Shown here: positions 23,131 to 31,551 of the stretch, piece after piece
Numbering within the stretch: position 1 is the first letter of the stretch
Layout of the letters: each line of letters starts with the position of its first letter
From: Steroidobacteraceae bacterium
Lineage (GTDB): Bacteria > Pseudomonadota > Gammaproteobacteria > Steroidobacterales > Steroidobacteraceae
Reading direction: 5' to 3'
Assembly (NCBI GenBank): GCA_016844605.1
Contig: JAENJD010000006.1
Coordinates: 6,208 to 40,040, forward strand
Length of the DNA: 33,833 nt
Notes under the pieces: model-generated
Seen by the model: only the letters and a program-made list of their open reading frames with translations
What the model was told of the DNA's origin: nothing
Database searches by the model: none
Program-made: the position numbers and the translations under genes

Positions 23131-23526
23131 TTACTTGCGCTGCAAGGCAACCGCGTAAGGGTGCAGCGTGGCGGTCATCAGTCCTGCGACTACGACCGGA
23201 TCGGACTGCATGAATTCCCTTGCCGCAGTCTCGCTTCCCGCTTCAAAGATCACGAGTCCAAAAGTCGTATCCAGGGGCTCATTCGTACGACCCGCAAGGA
23301 TAACCTGGCCTGACTTCACCGCCTGTGCGAGGCGCTCAAAGTGTTGCGCGACAACCAGGTTCTCAGTCTCGGTCCAGGATTCATCGTTCTGGAATCGAGG
23401 CGCCACATGCAGGACATAAACGTATTGCGCGCGCGCCTGCAGTTCCTGCGCGTCAAGATGAATCGTTGGCAGGAGCACGAATGCCGCCGCGGTAGCGAAC
23501 AGCAAGTTCTTCGGTGTTGTGGACAT
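23131..23526 (-). CDS. Exported YCII-domain protein
   Basis: 131 residues. Signal peptide of about 26 residues (FATAAAFVLLPTIHLDA) followed by a YCII/ferredoxin-like domain: VYVLHVAP, QHFERLAQAVKSGQVILAGRT, FGLVIFEAGSETAAREFMQSDPVVVAGL. YCII domains are usually cytoplasmic, so the signal peptide is notable, though exported variants exist. The conserved His of QHFERL is retained. It follows the DUF1761 gene on the same strand by 22 bases and is likely the last gene of the TetR-DUF1761-YCII transcript. Confidence 0.85.
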   Translation of the reverse strand: MSTTPKNLLFATAAAFVLLPTIHLDAQELQARAQYVYVLHVAPRFQNDESWTETENLVVAQHFERLAQAVKSGQVILAGRTNEPLDTTFGLVIFEAGSETAAREFMQSDPVVVAGLMTATLHPYAVALQRK

Positions 23527-23548
23527 TTGAATGGCTCCGCGGCGGCGC

Positions 23549-23947
23549 TTAGTGCCAGAGGCCGAGCACGAGGCCGATGACGGTGAACTGCACCGTGTGG
23601 TAGCCGCCGTTTATCAGGAACAGCGCCGTGCTCTTGCGCTCGAACAGGTAGTTGATGCCGAAGCTCGTGGCCACCCAGCAGAGGCCCGCGGCAAAGCCCG
23701 CGCTGGTGGCGAAGCCGACCCCAGGCTTCGGGCCAAGAAACAGAGCGAACACGACGGCAGCAATGACGCACATGACCAGCGCGCCACCGAAGATCTTGAC
23801 CGGATTGCCGGTCTTGATCTGTTCATCGGTTACCCCGGCCTCGCGCTGCCAGGTCTTGCCGAAGAGCGCTGGCGCGTACCAGAGCCCGCCGACGGCGAAT
23901 GACGATACGGCCGCGGCTAGCGCGGCCAGCCAGTTGATTTCAGGCAT
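23549..23947 (-). CDS. DUF1761 membrane protein
   Basis: 132 residues with four hydrophobic helices: WLAALAAAVSSFAVGGLWY, KIFGGALVMCVIAAVVFALFL, GFAAGLCWVATSFGINYLFE and INGGYHTVQFTVIGLVLGLW. The WYAPALFGKTWQREAG segment after helix 1 and the YLFERKS loop are DUF1761 marks. No known function. Its ATG overlaps the end of the TetR gene by 8 bases, so the regulator and this protein are coupled. Confidence 0.9.
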   Translation of the reverse strand: MPEINWLAALAAAVSSFAVGGLWYAPALFGKTWQREAGVTDEQIKTGNPVKIFGGALVMCVIAAVVFALFLGPKPGVGFATSAGFAAGLCWVATSFGINYLFERKSTALFLINGGYHTVQFTVIGLVLGLWH

Positions 23948-24593
23948 GAGATTTTCCCTTGTGACGCCGCTGTGGCCTGCTGCGAGCGGGCGTTTTCGCC
24001 GGCCGCAGTTGAAAGTTGAAGTAGTCCCTGAGCTGCTGAACCGCGCGATCGAAATAGGCGATGTCGCGATGGCTGCTCGCCAGCATCACGGCGCCTTCCA
24101 TCGTGGTCAGCACGAATTCCGCGAGCGCGCGCCGGTCGGTGGAGGCGGGCAGGCGCTTGCCGGCGTCCTTGAGGCACCTCTCGACCGCTTTCGCCCAGTT
24201 GGCGAAATTGGCCGCAAACAATTCTCGCACCGGCGGATCGGGCTCGTGGAGTTCGAGTGCGAGGCTGCCGATCGGGCAGGCGAAGGTGCATTCAGTCTGT
24301 ACGAGCGCGTCGCGGTATCCGCCGAGCAATCTGAAGATCTTCTCGATCGGGTCGTCCACGCCGCGCCAGTTGGGTTCAAGCAGGTTCTGCTCGATACCCG
24401 TGCGATAGGCCTCGAGAACGGCGAGCAGCACGTCCTGTTTGCCAGGGAAAAAGTGATACAGGCTGCCGCTGTTGATGGCGGCGCGGCCGAGGATGTCGGC
24501 GACCGAGGTCGACCCGTAGCCCTTCTCCCAGAACAGGTGCATCGCCGCTTCCACGATTCGCCAGCGGGTATCCCCGGTAACTTGATTGATCAT
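23940..24593 (-). CDS. TetR/AcrR-family transcriptional regulator
   Basis: 217 residues. N-terminal helix-turn-helix: TRWRIVEAAMHLFWEKGYGSTSVADILGRAAINSGSLYHFFPGKQDVL, a standard TetR DNA-binding domain with the YHFF recognition helix. The C-terminal half is the ligand-binding bundle, with two Cys in VQTECTFACPIGSLALE. The GSLALEL and EFVLTTMEGAVMLA segments are those of the TetR_C subgroup that often controls nearby small membrane proteins. The tail is strongly basic (RSRPQRRHKGKSHA) and overlaps the DUF1761 start. Likely represses its own operon and perhaps the divergent gene at 24695. Confidence 0.93.
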   Translation of the reverse strand: MINQVTGDTRWRIVEAAMHLFWEKGYGSTSVADILGRAAINSGSLYHFFPGKQDVLLAVLEAYRTGIEQNLLEPNWRGVDDPIEKIFRLLGGYRDALVQTECTFACPIGSLALELHEPDPPVRELFAANFANWAKAVERCLKDAGKRLPASTDRRALAEFVLTTMEGAVMLASSHRDIAYFDRAVQQLRDYFNFQLRPAKTPARSRPQRRHKGKSHA

Positions 24594-24613
24594 TCAACCA
24601 AGTCTGATATACT
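24586..24613 (+). promoter_or_regulatory. Candidate promoter for the L7/L12-like gene
   Basis: TTGATC (24586-24591), 16-base spacer, TATACT (24608-24613). The -35 lies inside the first codons of the divergent TetR gene, so a TetR dimer bound here could control both directions. Confidence 0.45.
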
Positions 24614-24694
24614 GCACTCGAAATCGCAAGCGGTCTGTGTTTCCTGCGACGCCGATCGCTTGAAATCACACAGTGCCGGGTACACGATCGCCTC

Positions 24695-24985
24695 ATGCAA
24701 GATGAAGGCGACGAATATCGGCCATTGCCTGCTGCCGCTGCGGCGGCAATTTCCATGGGTCGAAAAGTCGACGCCATCAAGTGCGTGCGCGAGGCCGAGG
24801 GCCTCGGTTTGATGGAAGCCAAGCAGCGCGTCGACGCGTATGTGGAGCGAGACCCTGTTCTGAAAGCGCAGTTTGCGGAACGGCAGTTGCGAATGAAGCG
24901 CCGTTTGATCCAGTGGGTGCTGATGATCGACTTGCTGCTGATTGCGGCTGTCGCCTGGTATTTCTTCGGCGGGCAAAAAATGTAG
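24695..24985 (+). CDS. Ribosomal L7/L12 C-terminal-like domain fused to a membrane helix
   Basis: 96 residues. GRKVDAIKCVREAEGLGLMEAKQRVD (about residues 22-47) closely resembles the C-terminal domain of ribosomal protein L7/L12, the part that contacts elongation factors. It is followed by a basic segment (RQLRMKRR) and one transmembrane helix (WVLMIDLLLIAAVAWYFF). The real L7/L12 has no membrane helix, so this is a stand-alone relative of unknown role. An alternative start is the Met just before GRKV at 24755; neither start has a good Shine-Dalgarno. Confidence 0.75.
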   Translation: MQDEGDEYRPLPAAAAAAISMGRKVDAIKCVREAEGLGLMEAKQRVDAYVERDPVLKAQFAERQLRMKRRLIQWVLMIDLLLIAAVAWYFFGGQKM

Positions 24986-25077
24986 CGATTCAGGCTTTTG
25001 TGCGGTACCGTACGGAATCCACAAGCCGCCTGAAATATGGTTGCGTGTGAATCTTTTCAAGGACTTGGAGGTGCTAC

Positions 25078-25464
25078 ATGCGCATTGAACGTTTCCGTCG
25101 TAGCTGCGTCGCGCTACTCAGCGTGAGCCTTATCTCGGTGGGACTGCAGACACCGGCGGCCGCAGGGATTGTCGGCACGGCTGATGCCATTGCGGTTGTT
25201 CAGCAGCAGAACGACCTGGCCGTCGTGCGCGACGCGCTCGCTCGCGCCGATGTGCGCGAGCAGATGGTCACGCTTGGTGTCGACCCGGCTGAAGTTGATG
25301 GCCGCCTCGGCGCATTGACCGCGCCTGAGCTCGCAAGGCTCGCAGGTAACATCAAAGAGGCGCCGGCTGGCGGCGACTCCGCTCTCGCGATTCTTGGCAT
25401 TGTGTTCATCGTGTTGCTGGTCCTCGAGTTGACCGGCACGATCGATATCTTCAAGAAGACGTGA
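25078..25464 (+). CDS. PA2779-family exported membrane protein
   Basis: 128 residues. Signal peptide to about residue 29 (SVGLQTPAAAG), then a helical segment (ADAIAVVQQQNDLAVVRDALARADVREQMVTLGVDPAEVDGRLGALT) with the ‘R-x-x-V-x-x-x-L..L-G-V-D-P’ pattern of this family, and a C-terminal membrane helix (LAILGIVFIVLLVLEL) with a TGTIDIF tail. GGAGG site seven bases ahead of the ATG. Always found beside a PA2778-type cysteine peptidase gene, as here, where the stop overlaps that gene's GTG. Function unknown. Confidence 0.9.
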   Translation: MRIERFRRSCVALLSVSLISVGLQTPAAAGIVGTADAIAVVQQQNDLAVVRDALARADVREQMVTLGVDPAEVDGRLGALTAPELARLAGNIKEAPAGGDSALAILGIVFIVLLVLELTGTIDIFKKT

Positions 25465-26441
25465 TCCGGGCAGCGCTGCCGACGGCAGCGTTGCTCGTCG
25501 GCCTGGCGGGATGTGTGGCCTCGCCACCGCTGGCGGATGGGCTTCCGCTGCGGATGCCTCGCGCGCTCGAGTTGCGCGACACGCCGTTTTTCCCACAGAA
25601 AGACTATCAATGCGGACCGGCCGCGCTCGCGACGGTGCTGGGCGCCAGCGGTGTTCAAGTGCAGCCCGATGCACTGGCTCCTCAGGTCTTCCTTCCGAAG
25701 CGCCGCGGCAGCCTGCAGGCGGAACTCATCGGCGCAGCCCGGCGGCAGGGACGGTTGGCCTACCAGTTGCCGGGCAACGGGCAGGCGCTGCTGGCGGAAC
25801 TCGCCGAGGGACGGCCAGTGCTGTTGCTGCAGAATCTCGGCGTCAAGCAGATACCGAGATGGCATTACGCCGTGCTCATCGGTTACGACGCGGATCGCAA
25901 TGTCGCGGTGCTGCGCTCCGGCCGCCACGAGCGCCAGGAAATGCGCTGGCAGCGCTTCGCACGTTCCTGGGATCGCGCCGGGCGGTGGGCGATGACGACG
26001 ATTGCCCCGGGTGTCATTCCGGCACAGGCGGAATCCGCGCGATACCTGGAAGCAACAGCCGGTATTGAGTCGGCGGGCAATCGCGAGGCCGCTGCACTCT
26101 CCTACGATGCGGCGATCGCGCGCTGGCCCGATGAACCCATGGCCTGGCTTGGTCGTGGCAATGTTTCGTATGCGGATGGCGATCGTGCGGCCGCGGCCGA
26201 TGCCTATTCACGGGCCGCCAGTCTTGCGCCCGGCAATGCAGCGGCACGGAACAATCTCGCGCAGGTGCTCGCCGCTGCCGGTTGCATGGCCGAGGCACGC
26301 CGGCAACTGGAGCGTGCGCTGACGCTTGCGACAGGCACGGCGCTGGCATCCACGATCGAGACGACCCGCGCGGGCATCGAGGCCGAAGGGCAATCCAGCG
26401 CAATGCAATGCGCGTTTCCGGATCGCCAATGGCCGGACTGA
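25461..26441 (+). CDS. PA2778-family cysteine peptidase (C39-like) with TPR, lipoprotein
   Basis: 326 residues from a GTG overlapping the previous stop. Lipobox LAGC at residue 18. C39-like papain-fold peptidase: catalytic Cys51 in QCGPAALATVLG, catalytic His135 in WHYAVLIGYD. Unlike ABC-transporter-linked C39 domains it is not fused to a transporter. Residues 195-310 are TPR-like (AALSYDAAIARWPDEPMAWLG and AADAYSRAASLAPGNAAARNN). Probably an outer- or inner-membrane-anchored periplasmic protease; the PA2779-type neighbour may be partner or substrate. Confidence 0.9.
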   Translation: MIRAALPTAALLVGLAGCVASPPLADGLPLRMPRALELRDTPFFPQKDYQCGPAALATVLGASGVQVQPDALAPQVFLPKRRGSLQAELIGAARRQGRLAYQLPGNGQALLAELAEGRPVLLLQNLGVKQIPRWHYAVLIGYDADRNVAVLRSGRHERQEMRWQRFARSWDRAGRWAMTTIAPGVIPAQAESARYLEATAGIESAGNREAAALSYDAAIARWPDEPMAWLGRGNVSYADGDRAAAADAYSRAASLAPGNAAARNNLAQVLAAAGCMAEARRQLERALTLATGTALASTIETTRAGIEAEGQSSAMQCAFPDRQWPD

Positions 26442-26448
26442 GCAGCGC

Positions 26449-28134
26449 TCAGTGGATGATCCGCGCCTCGCCTCTCCCGCGTGGATCGGAAGCCGCAGTC
26501 CACTCGCCGTCATCGCGCCAGATCAGCTGCAGGTCGCCGATTTCCCAGGGATGCGGTTCCGCGCGGTAACCGCGATCCGCGAGCGCCCGGATCACGTCGT
26601 CTGGCAGTGGCTGGCTGATGCTGTAGGTGATCAGGTCCGGCGGCCAGAGCTGGTGATGAAAGCGTGTGGCGGACACGGCTTCCTGCGCCGACATGTGGAA
26701 ATCGAGCACATCGACGATCGTCTGGTACACCGAGGTGATGATCGTCGAACCGCCCTGCGTTCCGAGCACCATGCTCACATTTCCGTCGGCAACCAGGATC
26801 GTCGGCGACATGGATGACAGCATCCGTTTGCCCGGTTGGACGGCGTTAGCGTCGGCGCCCACCACACCGTAGTAATTCGGGACACCCGGCTTGGCGCTGA
26901 AATCGTCCATCTGGTTGTTCAGCAGGAAGCCTCCGCCCTCGACCACGACACCGCTGCCGAAATCGGTGTTCAGCGTGTAGGTGAATGCAACGGCATCACC
27001 GGCACGATCCACGATCGAAAAATGCGTTGTGGCATGCGGCTCGAGGCCAGGCCGCACCGAGGTTGCCGAGCTGATGGCTTTCAGGTTCACCTCCGCGGCC
27101 CTCGCCGCGACGTAATCGTCGGCGATCAACTCTTCAACCCGTTGCGGCACGAAATCCGGATCGCCCAGGTATTCGGCGCGATCGGCGAACACGCGTTTCT
27201 CCATTTCGGCAGTCAGGTGGATGTACTGCGGCGAGTTGTGCGCAAGTCCCGCGAATGCGGCGGCCAGGTCGTCCTTCATCTTCAGCAACTGGATCACCGC
27301 AAAGCCGCCGGAGGAGGGCGGTGGCGCGGCGAGGATCTCATAGTTTCGCCAATGCGCCTGCAAGGGCGCACGCCAGATCGGCTTGTAGACTGCGAGATCC
27401 CCCGCACTCACGAGGCCTCCGCCGCGGCGCATCTCGGCGAGCAGCAATCGCGCGGTCTCGCCGCCATAGAATCCGCCGGCCCCATCAGCCGCGATCCGGC
27501 GCAGCGTCGCGGCAAGTTCCGGCTGCCGGAAGATATATCCGGCGTGCAGGCCGCCGAAGTACCGAAAGAAGTTCGCCGTGCCCTTGAGACGGGGCAGGTC
27601 ATCACGCATGACCTGTTCAAGTTGCGGAGGTACCTTGAAGCCCATTTCGGCGAGCACGATTGCCGTCGACAGGAGGTCTGCCCAGGGTTTCGTTCCGTAT
27701 TTCCGGTGGGCGGCCCAGAGTCCGGCGACCGTGCCCGGCACACCGACGGCGCGATGACCCGTCAGGCTTGCATCCGCCAGCACTTCACCGTGCGCATCGA
27801 GAAACATGTCGCGCGTCGCCGCGGCGGGCGCCACCTCGCGAAAATCCAGAAATGCCGCTTTACCATCGAACCGCGCCAGCATGAAGCCGCCGCCCCCGAT
27901 GTTGCCGCACTCGGGGGAGGTGACGGCGAGCACGAAAGCCGATGCGATTGCGGCATCCACCGCATTGCCACCAACGGCCAGGATGCGCGCGGCGACATCC
28001 GCGCTGTACTGGTCTGGCATCGCGATCGCAGCCGGCGCCGCCTGCTGCGCCGCCGGCTCCGGCGTACAACCGAGAGCGAGAAGCGCTGCCGCTGCAACGA
28101 GAAACCGGCGGCGAGCCGGGACCCAGCCCGTCAT
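26449..28134 (-). CDS. ggt: Gamma-glutamyltransferase
   Basis: 561 residues. N-terminal basic/hydrophobic leader with lipobox-like LALGC at residue 23. Ntn-hydrolase fold: SPECGNIGGGGFML and the GVPGTVAGLW segment in the large subunit; autocleavage/nucleophile Thr369 in ATTHFSIVD, then YTLNTDFGSG and LLNNQMDDFS of the small subunit, with GKRMLSSMSPTI (oxyanion Ser pair) and GTQGGSTIITSV. Periplasmic hydrolysis or transfer of gamma-glutamyl groups from glutathione and related compounds. All key residues are present. Overlaps the FAD oxidase stop by ATGA, so it is co-translated with it. Confidence 0.95.
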   Translation of the reverse strand: MTGWVPARRRFLVAAAALLALGCTPEPAAQQAAPAAIAMPDQYSADVAARILAVGGNAVDAAIASAFVLAVTSPECGNIGGGGFMLARFDGKAAFLDFREVAPAAATRDMFLDAHGEVLADASLTGHRAVGVPGTVAGLWAAHRKYGTKPWADLLSTAIVLAEMGFKVPPQLEQVMRDDLPRLKGTANFFRYFGGLHAGYIFRQPELAATLRRIAADGAGGFYGGETARLLLAEMRRGGGLVSAGDLAVYKPIWRAPLQAHWRNYEILAAPPPSSGGFAVIQLLKMKDDLAAAFAGLAHNSPQYIHLTAEMEKRVFADRAEYLGDPDFVPQRVEELIADDYVAARAAEVNLKAISSATSVRPGLEPHATTHFSIVDRAGDAVAFTYTLNTDFGSGVVVEGGGFLLNNQMDDFSAKPGVPNYYGVVGADANAVQPGKRMLSSMSPTILVADGNVSMVLGTQGGSTIITSVYQTIVDVLDFHMSAQEAVSATRFHHQLWPPDLITYSISQPLPDDVIRALADRGYRAEPHPWEIGDLQLIWRDDGEWTAASDPRGRGEARIIH

Positions 28135-29609
28135 CCGGTCTTCGGCGGCACGTTTGCGTTCAGCCTGAACAGGTTCATCGGGTCGTACTTGGCCTTCAGC
28201 GCAACGAGCCTCTCGAAATTGGCGCCGTAATTGTCGCGATAGCCGGCCATCGTCGTGTCCGGATCCGTGAGATTTGTGTAGAAGCCCCTGGTCAGCGGCT
28301 CCAACTCATGCCAGTTCGCGCGCATCTTGGCAAGGTTCTCGTCAATACCATCCTTGTTCGGCCAGACAGCGACGGTACCCAGCAAGAAAAGCGTTTCTCG
28401 ATTGGGGAATGCCGTCGCATCCGACGCCACACGCCGGTATGCCCCGCCACCATGATCGAAGAAAAGCATGTACCAGTCCGGCATTCGCCTGAACGCGTCG
28501 ATGATGCGATCGATGCCGTCATCCTTGAGCTGGGTCAGGAAGCCGCTCTTCAGGTAGTAGTACTTGCCGGCTCCGAGAAACTCGTCGGCGCCGATCTGCA
28601 TTGCCAAATAGGACATCGGCGCGATATCGTCGCGCACCGGCTTGCCAAAAGCGCGCAGCTTCTTGAGCCAGGCCTCGCCTTCGCCATGATCGCCGGACCA
28701 GCAGACTTCGATGCCGACCTTTGCGCCGTCGGGTTCCCAATGCAGGTCGGGGGCCAGACTGACGATGTCGGGCGCATCCACTGCGATGTCGCGGTAGTAA
28801 CGCATCACGTCGCGCGCCTGTTCGATCGGCCAGACGATATTTCCACCGAGGATCGTCGGATCCATCCGGTGCAGTCGGTACTCGATCGAGGTCACGACGC
28901 CGAAATTGCCGCCACCGCCGCGCAGGCCCCAGTACAAGTCGGCGTTTTCGTCGTCGCTGGCCCGGAGGAAATGCCCGTCGGCGGTAACGACGTCGAAGGA
29001 TACGGCATTGTCGCAGGCGAGCCCGAAGCGCCGGCCCAGCCTTCCAAAGCCGCCGCCGAGCGTGAGACCCGCGGCGCCAGTGTGCGATACGGTGCCCGCC
29101 GTGGTTATCAGCCCGAACGCAGCACTTTCAAGATCGAGCTGCCTGAGCAGCGAACCCGACTCGAGGTAGGCACGCTTCGCCCCTGGATCAACACGCACAC
29201 CCTGCATCTGCTGCAGGTCGATTACGAGGCCGCCGTCACAGGTGGACTTGCCTGAAAGGCTGTGGCCACCGGCCCGCACGGCCGTCAGCAACTGGTGCTC
29301 GCGCGCGAAATCGACGGTGCGCCGGACGTCTGATGCGCCGGTGCAGCGCACGATCAACGCGGGTTTCTTGTCGAACATCGCATTCCAGATGCGACGAGTC
29401 CGGTCGTAGTCCTGGCTGTCCGGCAGCAGCACGTCGCCGCCGAGGCTTGCGGCGAGGGCTTCGATGGACGAACCGGGCAACACGACTCCGCCACCCGTGA
29501 GTGTCTTTGCCGGCAGGTCGCCGATACCTTTGAGAACGGACGCGAATCCACGGAATGGCCAGGCCGCTGCGAGCGCAAGGCCCGCGCCGACGAATTGGCG
29601 TCTTTTCAT
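28131..29609 (-). CDS. FAD-linked oxidoreductase (berberine-bridge type), exported
   Basis: 492 residues from the ATG at 29609, which has a GGAG site and starts a leader (MKRRQFVGAGLALAAAW) with a weak twin-arginine-like look. PCMH-type FAD domain: VRAGGHSLSGKSTCDGGLVIDL (His for covalent FAD), AGTVSHTGAAGLTLGGGFGRLGRRFGL, and WGLRGGGGNFGVVTSIEY. The Cys that gives the second covalent flavin bond in bicovalent relatives is replaced (GTVSHTG rather than GTCxxxG), so single-bond FAD is expected. The C-terminal BBE motif YRDNYGANFERLVALKAKYDPMNLFRLNANV is intact. Oxidises an alcohol, sugar or amine-type substrate with O2; substrate unknown. Coupled to ggt. Confidence 0.9.
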   Translation of the reverse strand: MKRRQFVGAGLALAAAWPFRGFASVLKGIGDLPAKTLTGGGVVLPGSSIEALAASLGGDVLLPDSQDYDRTRRIWNAMFDKKPALIVRCTGASDVRRTVDFAREHQLLTAVRAGGHSLSGKSTCDGGLVIDLQQMQGVRVDPGAKRAYLESGSLLRQLDLESAAFGLITTAGTVSHTGAAGLTLGGGFGRLGRRFGLACDNAVSFDVVTADGHFLRASDDENADLYWGLRGGGGNFGVVTSIEYRLHRMDPTILGGNIVWPIEQARDVMRYYRDIAVDAPDIVSLAPDLHWEPDGAKVGIEVCWSGDHGEGEAWLKKLRAFGKPVRDDIAPMSYLAMQIGADEFLGAGKYYYLKSGFLTQLKDDGIDRIIDAFRRMPDWYMLFFDHGGGAYRRVASDATAFPNRETLFLLGTVAVWPNKDGIDENLAKMRANWHELEPLTRGFYTNLTDPDTTMAGYRDNYGANFERLVALKAKYDPMNLFRLNANVPPKTG

Positions 29610-29634
29610 GATGACCGCTCCAGGAACATGGATT

Positions 29635-30936
29635 TCACAAAATCTTACTCCTGCCGGCTCCCCGACGCACCCAAGCTCGGATTGCGAACCCGACCGCGAG
29701 GGCAATCGCGACGTCGCGAACGGCGGTCCAGGTCGTCGTCAGCACGATGCCGGCGCAGCAGAGGAGCGCGGCGACCGCAATCGTGACGCCACCGGGTATG
29801 GGCACCGGCGCCGGACCCTCGCGCCGGCGCAGCACGATCAGCGCGGCGCTCGTGGACCCGTAGGCCAGGATGCGCGAGATCACGAAGAAGTTGACGAGGT
29901 ACTCGAAGGTGCCGGTGACGGCGAACAGCCAGGAGAGCACCGCGTAGACGATGATCGAGACGTGCGGTGTCCGATAGCCGGGGTGCACGGCAGCGAAGGC
30001 GGGCGGCAGGTCGCCACTCTCGCCCAGCGCGAACATGTTGCGCGGAGAGACCAGGATCGCGACAGCGAGGCCGCCGGCACAGGACACGACGGCGGCACTC
30101 ACCATGATTGTCCTGCCCGCCGGGCCGACGAAGTACTCCGCAACGTCCGCGAGCGGCAGGGCGGACGCAGCCGTGTCCGGCAGCACCGCATAACAGGCGA
30201 GCATCAGCAGCAGGTACAGCGCGCAGGAAATGCCGAGCCCGGCGAGGATACTGATCGCGAGATCGCGGCGCGGCTCGCGCATCTCGCCGGCGACGATCGC
30301 AGCAACTTCGAATCCGAAACAGGCAAACAGCGCCAGCAGCAATCCGTCGGTCAGCCCGTTCGGTTGCTGGGGTGCAGTCGCCGGAATGTTATTCCATCCG
30401 GCGAACCACAGGCCCGCGAGCGCGATCAGCGAGAGCGGCAGCATCTTCGCGATCGTCAGCAGGTTGCCGACCCAGGCGCCGCGGGTGACGCCGCGGACAT
30501 TTATCGCGGTGAGCACGGTCGTGAACACGGTGATTGCGACGGCGCGGGGCCATTTTTCGGCGAGCACCGGCCAGAGCGCGGCGGCGTAATCGAGCATGAT
30601 GAAGGCGATCAACGCGAACGACGCGAAGCGCGAGACGACGAACAGCCAACCGACGGTAAAACCGGTCAGCGGCCCGAAGGTGTGTTGCGCGTAAACCTGC
30701 GGCCCGCCGGTAACGTTGAAGCGGCTCGCGACTTCGGCGAGCGACAGCGCGAGCAGCGCAACGACAGCGAAGGCCGTGAAGACGACCGCGAGGCTCCAAC
30801 GGCCTGAGGATATCGCGAGCCCGGCGGGCATCGCGAAGACGCCCGCGCCGACGATCGAGTTGACCGTCAGCGAGATCACGTCGAACCGCCGCAGGCCGCG
30901 GTGCAGCCTGGGCGGATCGACGGGAACGGAACTCAC
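29635..30936 (-). CDS. APC-family amino acid/amine permease
   Basis: 433 residues, about 12 membrane helices. First helix carries VNSIVGAGVFAMPAG, the APC unwound substrate segment, and ALAEVASRF-like sequence follows (SLAEVASRFNVTGGPQVY). Helix 6 region ALFACFGFEVAAIVAGEMREPRRDLAISI is the F-x-G-F-E..GEM-x-x-P-x-R signature. Its start overlaps the upstream NTF2-like lipoprotein gene (ATGA), and 25 bases separate it from the FAD oxidase. Position between amine oxidase and gamma-glutamyltransferase suggests uptake of amines or amino acids feeding them, but specificity is not readable. Confidence 0.92.
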   Translation of the reverse strand: MSSVPVDPPRLHRGLRRFDVISLTVNSIVGAGVFAMPAGLAISSGRWSLAVVFTAFAVVALLALSLAEVASRFNVTGGPQVYAQHTFGPLTGFTVGWLFVVSRFASFALIAFIMLDYAAALWPVLAEKWPRAVAITVFTTVLTAINVRGVTRGAWVGNLLTIAKMLPLSLIALAGLWFAGWNNIPATAPQQPNGLTDGLLLALFACFGFEVAAIVAGEMREPRRDLAISILAGLGISCALYLLLMLACYAVLPDTAASALPLADVAEYFVGPAGRTIMVSAAVVSCAGGLAVAILVSPRNMFALGESGDLPPAFAAVHPGYRTPHVSIIVYAVLSWLFAVTGTFEYLVNFFVISRILAYGSTSAALIVLRRREGPAPVPIPGGVTIAVAALLCCAGIVLTTTWTAVRDVAIALAVGFAIRAWVRRGAGRSKIL

Positions 30937-31433
30937 TGCGCCGGGGCGGCCGCTGCCTTCATCATCGTGCCGGCATCAACGACCGCGCGCCAGGTGCCAT
31001 CGACCTTGGTCCACACGGTCACGAACTCGCCGCTGGTCGCTGCGCCGTCGCCAGCGCCGTCCGCGTCGAAGGTGAAAGCGCCCAGTTCGTAGGCGAGGTC
31101 ACCGGATGCCGCGACCTTCACGTCGTTCGTGGACCAGGTGATCGACGAATTTGGCGTGGCGGCGTTTCCAGCATCGAGGTCGGCCTGAATGGCGGCAGAG
31201 CCCTTGAGGATCTTGCCGTCGTACAGAGTTACCGCTTCCGGTGTGTAGACGCCGTTGACGATGCCGGCGCCATCTTTCGCTTGCGCCATCTGCATCCACG
31301 CGGCCGAGCGGTCACGCACGGCCTGAGCCTCCGCGGCCAGGTCAACCACCGGTGCTTCCGGCGCCGGCTTGGCGCAGCCAGCAGCAAACGCAGCGCAAGC
31401 CGCTGCAACCAGGATCATTGTTTTTCCACGCAT
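30933..31433 (-). CDS. SnoaL/DUF4440-type NTF2-like lipoprotein
   Basis: 166 residues. Lipobox AAGC near residue 20 places it in the envelope. The NTF2-like domain includes EAQAVRDRSAAWMQMAQAKDGAGIVNGVYTPEAVTLYDG, KGSAAIQADLDAG and a C-terminal sheet GEFVTVWTKVDGTWRAVVDAG, as in DUF4440/YybH proteins. Strong GGGAGG site five to six bases upstream of the ATG. Members bind small molecules or are simply structural. Coupled to the permease by overlap, so it may be a binding partner, which is inference. Confidence 0.85.
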   Translation of the reverse strand: MRGKTMILVAAACAAFAAGCAKPAPEAPVVDLAAEAQAVRDRSAAWMQMAQAKDGAGIVNGVYTPEAVTLYDGKILKGSAAIQADLDAGNAATPNSSITWSTNDVKVAASGDLAYELGAFTFDADGAGDGAATSGEFVTVWTKVDGTWRAVVDAGTMMKAAAAPAQ

Positions 31434-31489
31434 GAAACCTCCCAGCTTATTGATTGTTCAGCCATATCCAGCCACGCGGCCGAAAGGCT

Positions 31490-31505
31490 CCCCGCCCTCG
31501 CGGGG
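31490..31505 (-). terminator. Weak stem-loop after the copper amine oxidase
   Basis: CCCCGC and GCGGGG form a 6-bp stem around a four-base loop; on the minus strand AGCCTTTCG follows. No proper T tract, so termination would be partial. The rest of the 31434-31551 gap holds the GGGAGG ribosome site of the lipoprotein gene. Confidence 0.35.
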
Positions 31506-31551
31506 CAGCTATCTTAGACCTCCGCGGGGAAATGGAAAGCGCGGCCTGGGG

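Noticed and set aside
26836-28230. Long plus-strand open frame (464 codons) opposite gamma-glutamyltransferase
   Set aside because: His/Arg-rich composition with no domain; it is the antisense shadow of a full-length ggt with all catalytic residues.
29464-30807. 447-codon plus-strand frame rich in Asp/Arg/Gln
   Set aside because: Antisense to the APC permease and the FAD oxidase start; hydrophilic low-complexity translation typical of a shadow frame.
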